A stretch of DNA of 64,000 nt from CAVQMC01 sp963713505. GTDB lineage: Bacteria > Bacteroidota > Ignavibacteria > Ignavibacteriales > Ignavibacteriaceae. The notes under the pieces are model-generated. The model saw only the letters and a list, made by a program, of their open reading frames with translations, made no database searches and was not told the origin of the DNA. The stretch covers positions 44,644 through 108,643 of the forward strand of contig CAVQMC010000019.1 in assembly GCA_963713505.1 (NCBI GenBank). Direction: 5' to 3'. Every line of letters starts with the position of its first letter. Positions within the stretch are counted from its first letter, which is position 1. The position numbers and the translations under genes were made by a program. Of the stretch, positions 39,716 through 49,027 are shown piece by piece.

Positions 39716-41461
39716 TTATCTGTCAATATCTGCAAGAACAAAATCGATACTTCCTAAAATTGATAGCATATCCGCAACAGTGTATCCTTTACTTATATAA
39801 GGAAGCATCTGCAAATGCGGAAATGAGGGAGTTCTGATTCTTGTTCTGTATGAATGTGTATTTCCATCGCTGATTAAATAATAACCGTTATTTCCTTTTG
39901 TTGCTTCTATTCCGAAGAATGCTTCACCGGGAGGAATAACCGGTCCCCAGCTTACACTGAGGAAATGAGTTATTAAAGTTTCTATGTCGTGCATTGTTCT
40001 ATCTTTTCGCGGCGGCGTTGCCAAGTGATCATCCGATTTATAAGGACCTTCCGGCATATTTTTAACACATTGATCTATAATTCTTAAACTCTGTCTCATC
40101 TCTTCTATTCTAACCATCGCTCTGTCAAAACCGTCACCGTTATTTCCGGTTGGAATATCAAATTCAAATTGATCATATCCTGAGTAAGGACGTTTTTTTC
40201 TAAAATCCCAGTCCATACCAGTTGCTCTTAAACCCGGACCTGTTACTCCCCACTCAATTGCTTCTTTAGTTGTATATGCACCAATTCCGACTGTTCTTGC
40301 TTTAATTATTTTGTTTTTCATTACTAATTTGTCGTACTCATTTAATCTGGCGGGCATATAATCAACAAAATCTTTTACTAGTTTTTCCCAGCCTTTGGGA
40401 AGGTCTTGTGCAACTCCGCCGATTCTAAACCAGTTTGGATGCATTCTATCGCCGCAAATAGCTCCAATAATTTCAAATATTTTTTCGCGGTCTGTAAACA
40501 TGTAAAATACAGGTGAAAGCTGTCCGATATCCTGTGCAAAAGTTCCATACCAAACAAGATGGCTGGCAATCCGGAATAATTCACTTAACATAATTCTAAT
40601 TACTTGCGCTCTATCGGGTACTTTTATTCCTGCTAATTTTTCCACAGCTAAACAATAAACAAAGTTGTTCATCACACCGCCTAAATAATCAATTCTATCT
40701 GTATAAGGAATAAATGTATGCCAGGTTTGTCTTTCTGCCATTTTTTCGGCGCCGCGATGATGATAACCAATATCCGGAACGGCATCTATAATCTCTTCGC
40801 CATCTAATTGAAGAACTATTCTTAAAACTCCATGTGTTCCCGGGTGCTGCGGACCGACATTTAAAAACATAAAATCCGTATCATCGCTTCTTCTTTCTAA
40901 TCCCCATTCTTCCGGATGAAATTGAAGTGCTTCCTGTTCTTTTATTTGTTTATCTTCCGGTAAAATAAAAGGACCCATTTCGGTTGCCCGCGCTGGATGT
41001 TCTTTCCTTAAAGGATGCCCGGTCCATGTCGGCGGCATTAAAATTCTTTTTAAATGAGGATGGCCGGAAAAATTAATTCCGAACATATCATAAACTTCGC
41101 GTTCATACCAATTTGCATTCTGCCAAAGGCTGGTAACTGTGGGAAGCGAGTTTTCATTATCTTTTAATGCAACTTTAATTCTTATATCATCGTTTCTTTC
41201 AAAGGATAAAAGATGATAAACAACCGTAAATTCACTTTCAGGATAGCCATTATTTCTTTTATCTCTTGCACGTTCATCAATTCCTGTAAGATCATAAAGC
41301 ATTTTATATGGTTTGTCGATTTCATTCTTTAAAGAATTTAAAAGCTTTACGATATTATTTTTATCAGTCCACAACGTGGGAAATTCATCCTTAGTCTGCT
41401 GCGGAGTCACAAAAGAATCACCGAATTTATTCTTTATATTATTGATTACTTCATTGTTCAT
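39716..41461 (-). CDS. nuoCD: NADH-quinone oxidoreductase fused subunits C/D
   Basis: A 581-residue fusion of the 30-kDa and 49-kDa complex I subunits. Residues 1 to about 190 are NuoC (WYEREVYDMFGINFSGHPHL, then LRKEHP). From about 200 NuoD begins with FLNVGPQHPGTHGVLR, followed by RQTWHTFIPYTDRIDYLGG and ESW-type C-terminal segments ending in SILGSIDFVLADIDR, which holds residues near the quinone pocket. The frame is intact. Fusion of C and D is known in E. coli and several other groups. Confidence 0.95.
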   Translation of the reverse strand: MNNEVINNIKNKFGDSFVTPQQTKDEFPTLWTDKNNIVKLLNSLKNEIDKPYKMLYDLTGIDERARDKRNNGYPESEFTVVYHLLSFERNDDIRIKVALKDNENSLPTVTSLWQNANWYEREVYDMFGINFSGHPHLKRILMPPTWTGHPLRKEHPARATEMGPFILPEDKQIKEQEALQFHPEEWGLERRSDDTDFMFLNVGPQHPGTHGVLRIVLQLDGEEIIDAVPDIGYHHRGAEKMAERQTWHTFIPYTDRIDYLGGVMNNFVYCLAVEKLAGIKVPDRAQVIRIMLSELFRIASHLVWYGTFAQDIGQLSPVFYMFTDREKIFEIIGAICGDRMHPNWFRIGGVAQDLPKGWEKLVKDFVDYMPARLNEYDKLVMKNKIIKARTVGIGAYTTKEAIEWGVTGPGLRATGMDWDFRKKRPYSGYDQFEFDIPTGNNGDGFDRAMVRIEEMRQSLRIIDQCVKNMPEGPYKSDDHLATPPRKDRTMHDIETLITHFLSVSWGPVIPPGEAFFGIEATKGNNGYYLISDGNTHSYRTRIRTPSFPHLQMLPYISKGYTVADMLSILGSIDFVLADIDR

Positions 41462-41509
41462 ATTATTTCAATGTAAATCAATCTTGTTTTAACTTTATTT
41501 AATATTGAT

Positions 41510-42148
41510 TTAAATTTCATCCGGCGGTCTAAGTTTAGTCATTTTTATTCTTTCTTCTCTTTTCAATTCCTTTAAAGATATCTTTTCGGGTTTTACTACG
41601 CCTTGCGGACCGATGGCCCAGCTTAAAGGTCTCTTTTCTTTTCCAACAGATTCCCTTAAATGAACAAGTCCTTCAAGAAATGCATCCGGTCTGGGCGGAC
41701 AGCCCGGAACATACATATCAACGGGCATAAACTTATCGACACCTTGAACTACACTGTATATATCATACATTCCGCCTGAATTTGAACAGGAACCCATTGA
41801 TATTACCCACCTTGGTTCCATCATTTGTTCATACAATCTTTTAATAATCGGGGCCATTTTAATAAAAACAGTTCCGGCAATAATCATAACATCTGCTTCC
41901 CTGGGAGTTCCTCTAATAACCTCTGCTCCGAATCTTGCCAAATCATATTTACTTGTTAATGTTGTTGCCATTTCTACGTAACAACAGGATAATCCGAAAT
42001 TAAACGGCCACATGGAATTTTTTCTTCCCCAGGCAAGCAGATCTTCTAAACGGCTTAATATTATATTTTTTGATATAACTTCTTCAAAAGATCCGGTTCC
42101 GCTTTGAACCGCGGTAGGATCTATTGTTTTACTTAACCACCATTTCAT
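41510..42148 (-). CDS. nuoB: NADH-quinone oxidoreductase subunit B
   Basis: Binds the terminal [4Fe-4S] cluster N2 next to the quinone. FGLSCCYVEM supplies the tandem cysteines, GSCSNSGGMYD and VPGCPPRPDA the other two. 212 residues, with a C-terminal extension (SLKELKREERIKMTKLRPP) beyond the core. Its ATG overlaps the nuoA stop by four bases. Confidence 0.96.
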   Translation of the reverse strand: MKWWLSKTIDPTAVQSGTGSFEEVISKNIILSRLEDLLAWGRKNSMWPFNFGLSCCYVEMATTLTSKYDLARFGAEVIRGTPREADVMIIAGTVFIKMAPIIKRLYEQMMEPRWVISMGSCSNSGGMYDIYSVVQGVDKFMPVDMYVPGCPPRPDAFLEGLVHLRESVGKEKRPLSWAIGPQGVVKPEKISLKELKREERIKMTKLRPPDEI

Positions 42149-42574
42149 AAATTATTTTCTTTTTCTTTAAACTTTTTTTGTGCTTTTAATATTTTCTTTC
42201 CGCTCGGACCGAAATTCAGCGCACCGATTCTCCATTCATAAATAAATACAGCTATTAAAATTCCGATAAACACAACCGCACCGATATAACCTGTCCAGCC
42301 CAAGTTCTTTAAATGCAACTGCCCATGAAAAAATAAAAACCGCTTCCAAATCAAAAATCACAAAGAACATTGCAACTATATAGAAGTGTGCAGAAAATCT
42401 TATCCTTGCATTTCCTGTTGAAACAATTCCTGATTCATAGGCTTCATCGGTTTCATTTTCTTTATGTCTTTGTCCGATGAAATGAGATATGATAAGCATA
42501 CCTGCAGCAACAAGCACAACTAAAACTGCATACAGTAAAAGCGGCCAAAGTGTGGTTGGATATTCGGTATTCAA
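42145..42574 (-). CDS. nuoA: NADH-quinone oxidoreductase subunit A (frameshifted)
   Basis: First gene of the nuo operon; small three-helix membrane subunit next to the quinone cavity. YESGIVSTGNARIRFSAHFY and FVIFDLEAVFIFSWAVAF are the conserved loop and acidic helix. The frame is lost at CCC 42299-42301 (GGG on the coding strand): with GG the product continues KELGWTGYIGAVVFIGILIA and runs to the stop overlapping nuoB. Repaired length 142 residues. The start is TTG at 42574, with GAGGAG eight bases ahead. Confidence 0.92.
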
Positions 42575-43288
42575 TAGATAACTCCTCTCAATTTTAAGTT
42601 GATTGAGTTCTATTTTATCGAAGTCGACTTCCGAATTAAGAACTTTTTAAATAAACGAATAACGAAATAAAAATATGAAATGTTGTTTCAAGGGTCTGTG
42701 ATATATGATAAAAAGAAATGTAGCAATTGATTTACCATAACGATAGTCGAAAGTACAGCAAGAGAAGATTTGTTTAACAAACAAGAAATATTAATAAAGA
42801 TATAATAATTCTTTTTACCGAAAGCAGAATTATGTAATTTAATATCTTATAATCAAAAATAAAGAATTAATGAAAGGATAAAATTAACGGATAAATTCTA
42901 GTATATATTTAAACCAGCATCAAATTATATATTTTATAAAAAATTTAATTTCCTAAATAAAGTTATCATTCTATTATTCCATATTTCGAAAAAAAAGCCG
43001 AAGCTTGTCTCTGCTAATTATTCACTGCATTAATTGAAGATTATGATAAATTTGATCAAATTATAAGTGATTTTATAAAAGGTTAGAAAGTATATCATTT
43101 AATTGTGTGATTATTATATATCGTTAAAAATTTTTAATTTAATAGTAATAAGATTCATTTTCATATAATGAAAATAATTTTTATCTTATATCCTATTAGT
43201 ACACACCAACTTTAAGACGAATTAAAATTCTCCATACAATAGAGTTTTATTTATAAATAAATGTTTAAACAACAATAAAAGGGAAAAT
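42575..43288. other. 714-bp divergent intergenic region
   Basis: AT-rich spacer between nuoA (leftward) and the T9SS cargo gene (rightward). Apart from the 12-base palindrome near nuoA and a ribosome-binding site AAAAGGGAAA before 43289, I see no open frame with coding character, no tRNA-like cloverleaf and no repeats. It must hold the promoters for both directions. Confidence 0.5.
42620..42631. promoter_or_regulatory. 12-bp perfect palindrome in the nuo leader
   Basis: GAAGTCGACTTC at 42620-42631 is a perfect 12-base palindrome, 45 bases upstream of the nuoA start codon, in otherwise AT-rich DNA. Its position suits an operator for the complex I operon, but no regulator is known and a chance occurrence is possible. 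Confidence 0.35.
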
Positions 43289-44140
43289 ATGAAAATAAAA
43301 TTCTTACAATTTGTTTTGTTTTTTACGATGGCTGTTTTAATCACCTCAGCATCAGCTCAAATACCTAACAGCGGTTTTGAAAACTGGACTAACGGGAACC
43401 CGGACGGCTGGGTAACTGATAATATTCTGGGTTTAGGAACACCTGTGACTCAATCTTCAGATGCTCATTCGGGATCTTCTTCGGCTAAGTTATCTGTAAT
43501 AAGTATTGCCGGTCAGCCGTTTCCTGCCTGGATGTATACAATAGAAGGTGTGCCTATAAATTATAGAGCGGGTTCTTTGACAGGTTATTATAAATTTTCA
43601 CCTGCGGCAGGTTCTGAGTTATTTTACGTAAGCATATTATTAGCTAAAAACGGTTCATATATAGGAAGTGGAGAAGTATCTATTTCATCTGCCCAATCTA
43701 CATATACTCAATTGGTGGTTCCTATTAGTTATGCCACAAACGATGTTCCTGATTCAGCTTATATTTATGTGGCTGTGGGTGATTCCAGCTCCGGTCCAAC
43801 CATCGGCTCCGTTGCTTATCTTGATGACTTATCATTTGGAAATGCAACCGGTGTACAGGATGAAACCAGCAAACCATTAACCTTTAAAATGGAACAGAAT
43901 TATCCAAATCCTTTTAACCCGAGTACAAAAATTCAATATACGATTCCCGAGGCTTCGGTCGTTAATCTAAAAATATATAATATACTTGGAAGCCAGGTAA
44001 AAGAATTATTAAACGAAAGACAATCGGCAGGAACTCATCTTGCAACGTTTAATGCAACAGATTTACCCAGCGGAATTTATATTGCAAAATTAACTGCTGG
44101 AACTTATACTAAAACTATTAAGATGACACTGCTGAAATAA
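43289..44140 (+). CDS. Secreted protein with T9SS type A sorting domain
   Basis: A 283-residue exported protein. Signal peptide about residues 1-24 (MKIKFLQFVLFFTMAVLITS then ASA). Residues about 25-190 are a beta-sandwich of carbohydrate-binding style beginning IPNSGFENWTNGNPDGW. The last ~80 residues are a T9SS type A C-terminal sorting domain (MEQNYPNPFNPSTKIQYTIP, GSQVKELL, SGIYIAKL). It should pass the outer membrane by type IX secretion and be anchored or released. Ligand unknown. Confidence 0.9.
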   Translation: MKIKFLQFVLFFTMAVLITSASAQIPNSGFENWTNGNPDGWVTDNILGLGTPVTQSSDAHSGSSSAKLSVISIAGQPFPAWMYTIEGVPINYRAGSLTGYYKFSPAAGSELFYVSILLAKNGSYIGSGEVSISSAQSTYTQLVVPISYATNDVPDSAYIYVAVGDSSSGPTIGSVAYLDDLSFGNATGVQDETSKPLTFKMEQNYPNPFNPSTKIQYTIPEASVVNLKIYNILGSQVKELLNERQSAGTHLATFNATDLPSGIYIAKLTAGTYTKTIKMTLLK

Positions 44141-44161
44141 TATAAGTTTATTTTTCTTAGA

Positions 44162-44199
44162 AATGCCGGGAATTTCAAGCAATTTCCGGCATTCTTTTT
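44162..44199 (+). terminator. Rho-independent terminator after the T9SS cargo gene
   Basis: AATGCCGG (44162-44169) pairs with CCGGCATT (44186-44193), followed by CTTTTT (44194-44199). It sits 22 bases after the stop of the T9SS cargo gene. Confidence 0.7.
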
Positions 44200-44303
44200 A
44201 ATCTGTTGTTACATGTCAAAGAAAAACATTTCTATAATCTTATTCTAATTATTATATTTAATTATTGCTTCTCGCTCATATCTACAATTAAACCGGAGAA
44301 TAT

Positions 44304-46097
44304 TTGAACCAACATTTTTTAATTGGACTCAGTGCAATAATAGTATTCGGTATACTTGCTCAATGGATTTCGTGGCGCTTAAGATTTCCATCTATTTTGC
44401 TTTTGTTGATATTTGGTATTATTGCCGGTCCGGTTACCAATTTTCTAGACCCGGATCTCTTTTTCGGAGATTTGTTATTTCCATTCGTGTCAATTTCTGT
44501 TTCAATTATACTTTTTGAAGGCGGATTAAATTTAAAATTCTCCGAATTAAAAGCAGTTGGCGGAATAATCAGGAATTTAATAACTATCGGAATAATTGTA
44601 ACATTAATTCTTTCTGTTCTCGGTGCTTATTATATTTTAGGATTTTCTTTCTATATATCTTTTCTTTTAGGTTCTATACTTGTTGTTACCGGGCCGACTG
44701 TAATTTTACCAATCTTAAGACATGTTAAACCAAAAGGTCAGCTTAATTCAATTTTAAAATGGGAAGGAATTATTAATGATCCTATAGGAGCATTAATGGC
44801 TATTCTTGTTTTTGAAAGCATTATAGCAGGAGAATTTCAGGATGCTACAGTTGTAGCCGTTATCGGTATACTAAAAACAATTCTTATAAGTTCTTCGTTT
44901 GGATTGATTGGCGGCTTTTTTATTATGCTTTTAATTAAAAAACAGCTTATCCCGGATTTTCTGCAAAATCCGGCAGCTTTAACATTTGTAATAGCGGTTT
45001 TTACAGCATCAAATTTGGTTCAAGCAGAAAGCGGTTTATTTGCCGTTACTGTTATGGGGATTTTCCTCGCAAATCAAAAAAGCGTTAGCATAACCCATAT
45101 TATAGAGTTTAAAGAAAACTTAAGACTGCTTTTGCTTTCGGTACTGTTTATAATTCTTGCTGCCAGATTAAAAATAACAGATCTGCAGATGCTTAATGTT
45201 TATAGTTTCTTATTTGTTGGTATCCTTTTAATATTTGTACGTCCGCTCTCGGTTTTTCTTTCAACAATAGGCTCACATCTTAATATTAAAGAAAAAATAT
45301 TTTTGTCCTGGATGGCTCCGAGAGGAATTGTCGCCGCTGCAGTTTCATCTTTGTTTTCAATTGAATTAATAAGAGCAGGCCATCCGGAAGCCGAAGTACT
45401 TGTTCCAATTATGTTTTTGGTAATAATAGTTACGATAACAGTTTATGGTTTAAGTTCTTCTCCTTTAGCAAAATGGCTTGGATTATCCAACCCCAACCCG
45501 CAGGGATGCTTAATAATCGGTGCTCATCCGTTAGCAAGGGCAATCGGTAACGTTATTAAAAGCAAAGGCTTTAAAGTTTTACTCGTGGATACCAATTATT
45601 ACAATATTAAAGAAGCCAGAATGGAAGGGCTTGCCGCATATCAAGGCAGTATAACTTCACAAAATATTTTAGATAATATTGATTTGGAAGGAATTGGAAA
45701 ACTGCTTGCTCTAACTCCTAACAAAGAGGTTAATTCGCTTTCTGCATTGTATTTTATTAAAATATTCGGCAGTAATAAAGTTTATCAGTTAACAATTGAA
45801 GAAGATGACAGAAAACAGGGGAAACAAGTTTCTAAAGAACTGAGGGGACAAATTTTGTTCGGGAATAATATAAGTTATAATCTTTTACAAAATAAAATTA
45901 TTGAGGGATGGATCGTAAAATCTACACCTATAACGGAAGAATTTAATTACGATGATTTTTTAGTAACTTACAATAAAGAAAAAAGTATTCCTTTATTTTT
46001 AATAAATGAAAATAAAAACCTTGTTGTATTCACAAGTGAATATAAACCAGTTCCTAAAGCAGGGCAGACAATTATAAGCTTAGTAAAAGAAAACTGA
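44304..46097 (+). CDS. CPA1-type Na+(K+)/H+ antiporter with RCK_N-like tail
   Basis: A 597-residue monovalent cation/proton antiporter. About 12 hydrophobic helices lie in residues 1-395; VSIILFEGGLNLKFSEL and EGIINDPIGALMAILVF contain the conserved ND pair of the ion site, and SWMAPRGIVAAAVSSLF is typical of NhaP-type members. From about residue 400 a soluble Rossmann-like domain (CLIIGAHPLARAIGNV, VLLVDTN) resembles RCK_N/TrkA-N and probably binds nucleotide for gating. Start is TTG at 44304 with CCGGAGAA at proper distance. Confidence 0.9.
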   Translation: MNQHFLIGLSAIIVFGILAQWISWRLRFPSILLLLIFGIIAGPVTNFLDPDLFFGDLLFPFVSISVSIILFEGGLNLKFSELKAVGGIIRNLITIGIIVTLILSVLGAYYILGFSFYISFLLGSILVVTGPTVILPILRHVKPKGQLNSILKWEGIINDPIGALMAILVFESIIAGEFQDATVVAVIGILKTILISSSFGLIGGFFIMLLIKKQLIPDFLQNPAALTFVIAVFTASNLVQAESGLFAVTVMGIFLANQKSVSITHIIEFKENLRLLLLSVLFIILAARLKITDLQMLNVYSFLFVGILLIFVRPLSVFLSTIGSHLNIKEKIFLSWMAPRGIVAAAVSSLFSIELIRAGHPEAEVLVPIMFLVIIVTITVYGLSSSPLAKWLGLSNPNPQGCLIIGAHPLARAIGNVIKSKGFKVLLVDTNYYNIKEARMEGLAAYQGSITSQNILDNIDLEGIGKLLALTPNKEVNSLSALYFIKIFGSNKVYQLTIEEDDRKQGKQVSKELRGQILFGNNISYNLLQNKIIEGWIVKSTPITEEFNYDDFLVTYNKEKSIPLFLINENKNLVVFTSEYKPVPKAGQTIISLVKEN

Positions 46098-46113
46098 AAA
46101 ATATTAATAATCA

Positions 46114-47475
46114 ATGATATTTCTTCCTTTAGGCGGCGGCGGTGAAATTGGGGCAAACAGTTATTATTTAAATTTATCAGGGACAGGTATAATTCTGGAC
46201 TGCGGTATGCACCCGCAGAAAATTGGTTTGGATGCTCTTCCAGATTTTGATTTAATCGGTGATAAACCTGTTGATTTTGTTTTAATTTCTCATGCACATC
46301 AAGATCATTTAAGTTCACTTCCCTTTTTAGTTAAAAAATTTCCGTATATAAAAATAATAACTACTCCGCAGACAAGAGCTTTAACAGAATTAGTTCTTCA
46401 CAATTCCGTTTCAATCCTTAAAGAACAGCTTGGCGATAATGACGAACTTAATATTTATACTCATGAGGAAATTGATTTATTAATTCAGACAATTGATTAT
46501 AAAGCTTATAATGAAAAATTTTTAATTGACGGCTATAAAAATTTCGGAGATAAACATATCTATGCAGAATTTTTTGATGCCGGGCATATTTTGGGTTCTG
46601 CAGGAATATTAATTGAATATGATAACCAGAAATTATTTTACACGGGCGATATAAATCTGACAAATCAAACTTTATTAAAGGGTGCAGAACTTCCAAAATC
46701 AAAAATAAATACTCTTTTATTGGAATGTACTTACGGTGCAACGGAATCAGCCTCAATTTTGAACTGGGAAGATGAAACTTTGCGGTTTTCCGAAGAAGCA
46801 AATAAAATTATAAACGGCGGAGGATCTATATTAATTCCCGTTTTTTCTTTGGGAAAAATGCAGGAAATGCTTGCAATAATTTTTAATTTGATTCAAAAAG
46901 GCAAACTTGCAAATATTGATATTTACACAGGCGGAATTTCTGAAAAGATAAACAGGGTATATGATTATAACCGTTATGTAGTTAATATGATTGATCCCGA
47001 ATTTGAAATAACAAACATTCCCCGGAAAAATTTATATGAAGTTCAGGACTACAATGAATTTTTTAAGAATCCATGCATTGTTCTTGCATCGAGCGGAATG
47101 ATGATTCCGGGTACGGCATCATTTAATCTTGCTAAAAGATGGATTAAACAAAAAGGCTCGGCAATTTTTACGGTCGGATATATGGATGAAACTACGCCCG
47201 GATATAAAATTTCAAATTCATCTGAAGGCGATAAAATCAAATTTACGGATTTTGATAAAGAAGAAATTATCAAATGTAAAATAAAAACATTTCGTTTTTC
47301 GGCTCATTCCAAAAGAGAAAATCTTTTGCAGATCGTTAAAATACTTAATCCTGCAAATGTAATTTTACTTCACGGTGATCATGCGGCAATTGACTGGATG
47401 GGTTCTTCAATCATTAAAAATTATAATCATATAAAAGTTTATTCTGCAGAAACTGGGAAAGAGATAAAAGTTTAA
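46114..47475 (+). CDS. Beta-CASP metallo-beta-lactamase-fold ribonuclease-like protein
   Basis: A 453-residue protein of the MBL/beta-CASP (RNA specificity) family. The zinc-binding motif HAHQDH places ligands at His60, His62, Asp64 and His65; further ligands lie in DAGHILGSAG and YTGDI. The beta-CASP part includes PVFSLGKMQEML and SSGMM, and the C-terminus FSAHSKRENL and LLHGDHAA carries the remaining His. It belongs near the YkfA/Ysh1-type MBL exonucleases rather than RNase J. It begins 17 bases after the antiporter stop, so probably co-transcribed. Confidence 0.9.
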   Translation: MIFLPLGGGGEIGANSYYLNLSGTGIILDCGMHPQKIGLDALPDFDLIGDKPVDFVLISHAHQDHLSSLPFLVKKFPYIKIITTPQTRALTELVLHNSVSILKEQLGDNDELNIYTHEEIDLLIQTIDYKAYNEKFLIDGYKNFGDKHIYAEFFDAGHILGSAGILIEYDNQKLFYTGDINLTNQTLLKGAELPKSKINTLLLECTYGATESASILNWEDETLRFSEEANKIINGGGSILIPVFSLGKMQEMLAIIFNLIQKGKLANIDIYTGGISEKINRVYDYNRYVVNMIDPEFEITNIPRKNLYEVQDYNEFFKNPCIVLASSGMMIPGTASFNLAKRWIKQKGSAIFTVGYMDETTPGYKISNSSEGDKIKFTDFDKEEIIKCKIKTFRFSAHSKRENLLQIVKILNPANVILLHGDHAAIDWMGSSIIKNYNHIKVYSAETGKEIKV

Positions 47476-47562
47476 ATTCCGGATTGTGCTGAATAACTTA
47501 TTAATTATTTTATGAGATTATTAAATTTGATCCGCAATTAAAAAGTAATTCGAAATTTTAAC

Positions 47563-48434
47563 ATGGAAACGGGGAACGACAACAAAGATTTAACTTTTAA
47601 TTATTCGGAAAATATAAATATCAATTATAGGGTTTACGGAAACGGAACTTTAAATATTTTCTGCATTCACGGTTACGGCTCATCCCTTAGAACATGGCTG
47701 GATATAAAAGATAGTCTTTCACCAACGGCAAAATTATTTTTGATTGATCTTAAAGGATTCGGGCTTTCCTCAAGACCAATTTCGAAAAACTATACACCGA
47801 AAGATCACGCTTTAATTGCTGCGTCATTTATTAAAGAAAAAAACTTATCCGAAATAATTTTAATGGGACATTCATACGGCGGAAGTATTTTACTTGAAAC
47901 TTTATTACTACTTAAAAAGAATTTCAAAAACATTAAAGTTAAAAATCTTATTCTAATTGATCCTGCAATTTATATTGAAAAACTTCCGTTTCTTTTATTT
48001 AGGTTGAAAGAACCTTTTTAAAAAATCTGATAATAGATTTCATCCCGGCAAAGTTAATTGCTTTAATTTCACTGAGGAGAATGTTCATTGACAAAAAAAG
48101 ATTAACAAAAGAAAGAATAAATAATTACGCTTATCCGTTAAAAATTCCGGGTTCAAAAATTTCTTATAAAAGAACAGCAATGGAAATGTATCCTTATATA
48201 AAAGATAATATTGAACCGTATATCAAAAACATTAAAGAAAATACTTTAATTATTTGGGGAGAAAAAGATCCTTTAATTCCTGTTGAACATGGCTATTTGT
48301 TAAACAAAGAAATTTCGAATTCAAAACTATATATAATTTCAAATTGCGGACATGCGCCTCAGGAAGAAAAACCCGCAGAAACCTCAAAAATTATTTTAGC
48401 TTTTATTAATAACCTCTTACCTAACAAACAATAA
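47563..48434 (+). CDS. Alpha/beta hydrolase (frameshifted)
   Basis: Serine hydrolase of the alpha/beta fold. CIHGYGSSLRTW forms the oxyanion hole region, GHSYGGS the nucleophile elbow, GEKDPLIPVEHG carries the acid and SNCGHAPQEEKP the catalytic His, so the triad is complete once the two frames are joined. The break is at T5 48015-48019: adding one T gives KEPFLKNLIIDFIPAKL and runs into the frame ending at 48434. Repaired length 290 residues. This is the clearest single-base deletion in the window. Substrate unknown. Confidence 0.87.
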
Positions 48435-48551
48435 ATCCATACATTAAACGAATTCTTCGACCATTCATACCATTACAATTGGAAGCCTATTAAAATAATA
48501 TTAAAATTTGATGTAAATATTAATGAATAATGCAAAGGAACGGAGGCTACT

Positions 48552-48986
48552 ATGAAAAAGCTAAGTGTCTTTTTCTCGGTTGTTCTTCTCCTCATGCTGT
48601 TTTCCACTTCCTGCTACTCCAAGGAGATTTCCAAGACAAAAAATGAAGAAATAAAAAAGAAAGAATTGATTGCACAAAACCTTTTAAATGGAATTAATTC
48701 GGATAACCTAGGATTGAAGACCTGCTCGACCTATTTAATAGGAGAATTTTGCTGTGATAAAGCAGTTATTCCCTTATTAAGGATTTTACATAACGATAAA
48801 TTTGAAGAGTCAAGAATTTTAGCAGCACTAGCTCTTTATAAAATTGGTGATTCAAGAGGAATTTTTGCAATAAAACAAGCGGTAAAATTTGATGAAAGTG
48901 ATAGGGTAAGACGAATGTGCGATAAATTTTACAGAGCTTATTACAGCAAAGAGCCGGTTTCAGCAGATATTCTTTTAGCCGAATAA
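48552..48986 (+). CDS. HEAT-repeat protein, probable lipoprotein
   Basis: A 144-residue exported protein. The N-terminus MKKLSVFFSVVLLLMLFSTS followed by Cys21 looks like a lipoprotein signal, though the lipobox is loose. Residues about 45-130 form helical repeats (LGLKTCSTYLIGEFCCDKAV, ESRILAALALYKIGDSRGI) of HEAT type, which usually mediate protein contacts. AACGGAGGC gives a strong ribosome-binding site. No functional partner is apparent. Confidence 0.75.
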   Translation: MKKLSVFFSVVLLLMLFSTSCYSKEISKTKNEEIKKKELIAQNLLNGINSDNLGLKTCSTYLIGEFCCDKAVIPLLRILHNDKFEESRILAALALYKIGDSRGIFAIKQAVKFDESDRVRRMCDKFYRAYYSKEPVSADILLAE

Positions 48987-48996
48987 ATTATAGAAC

Positions 48997-49013
48997 CGGA
49001 ATTTTTTATTCCG
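48997..49013. terminator. Hairpin between convergent genes
   Basis: CGGAAT (48997-49002) and ATTCCG (49008-49013) enclose a five-T loop, between the HEAT-repeat gene and the leftward T9SS propeller gene. Short and lacking a strong T-tail, it may be a weak bidirectional terminator. Confidence 0.35.
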
Positions 49014-49027
49014 AATTATTATAAAAA

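Noticed and set aside
46448..46801. Minus-strand open frame opposite the beta-CASP gene
   Set aside because: It mirrors the coding constraint of the plus-strand gene and has no recognisable domain or start signal.
10937..48019. Programmed ribosomal frameshifting as the cause of the broken genes
   Set aside because: The breaks lie in unrelated housekeeping genes, share no slippery site or downstream structure, and most require removal of one base, not a regulated slip.
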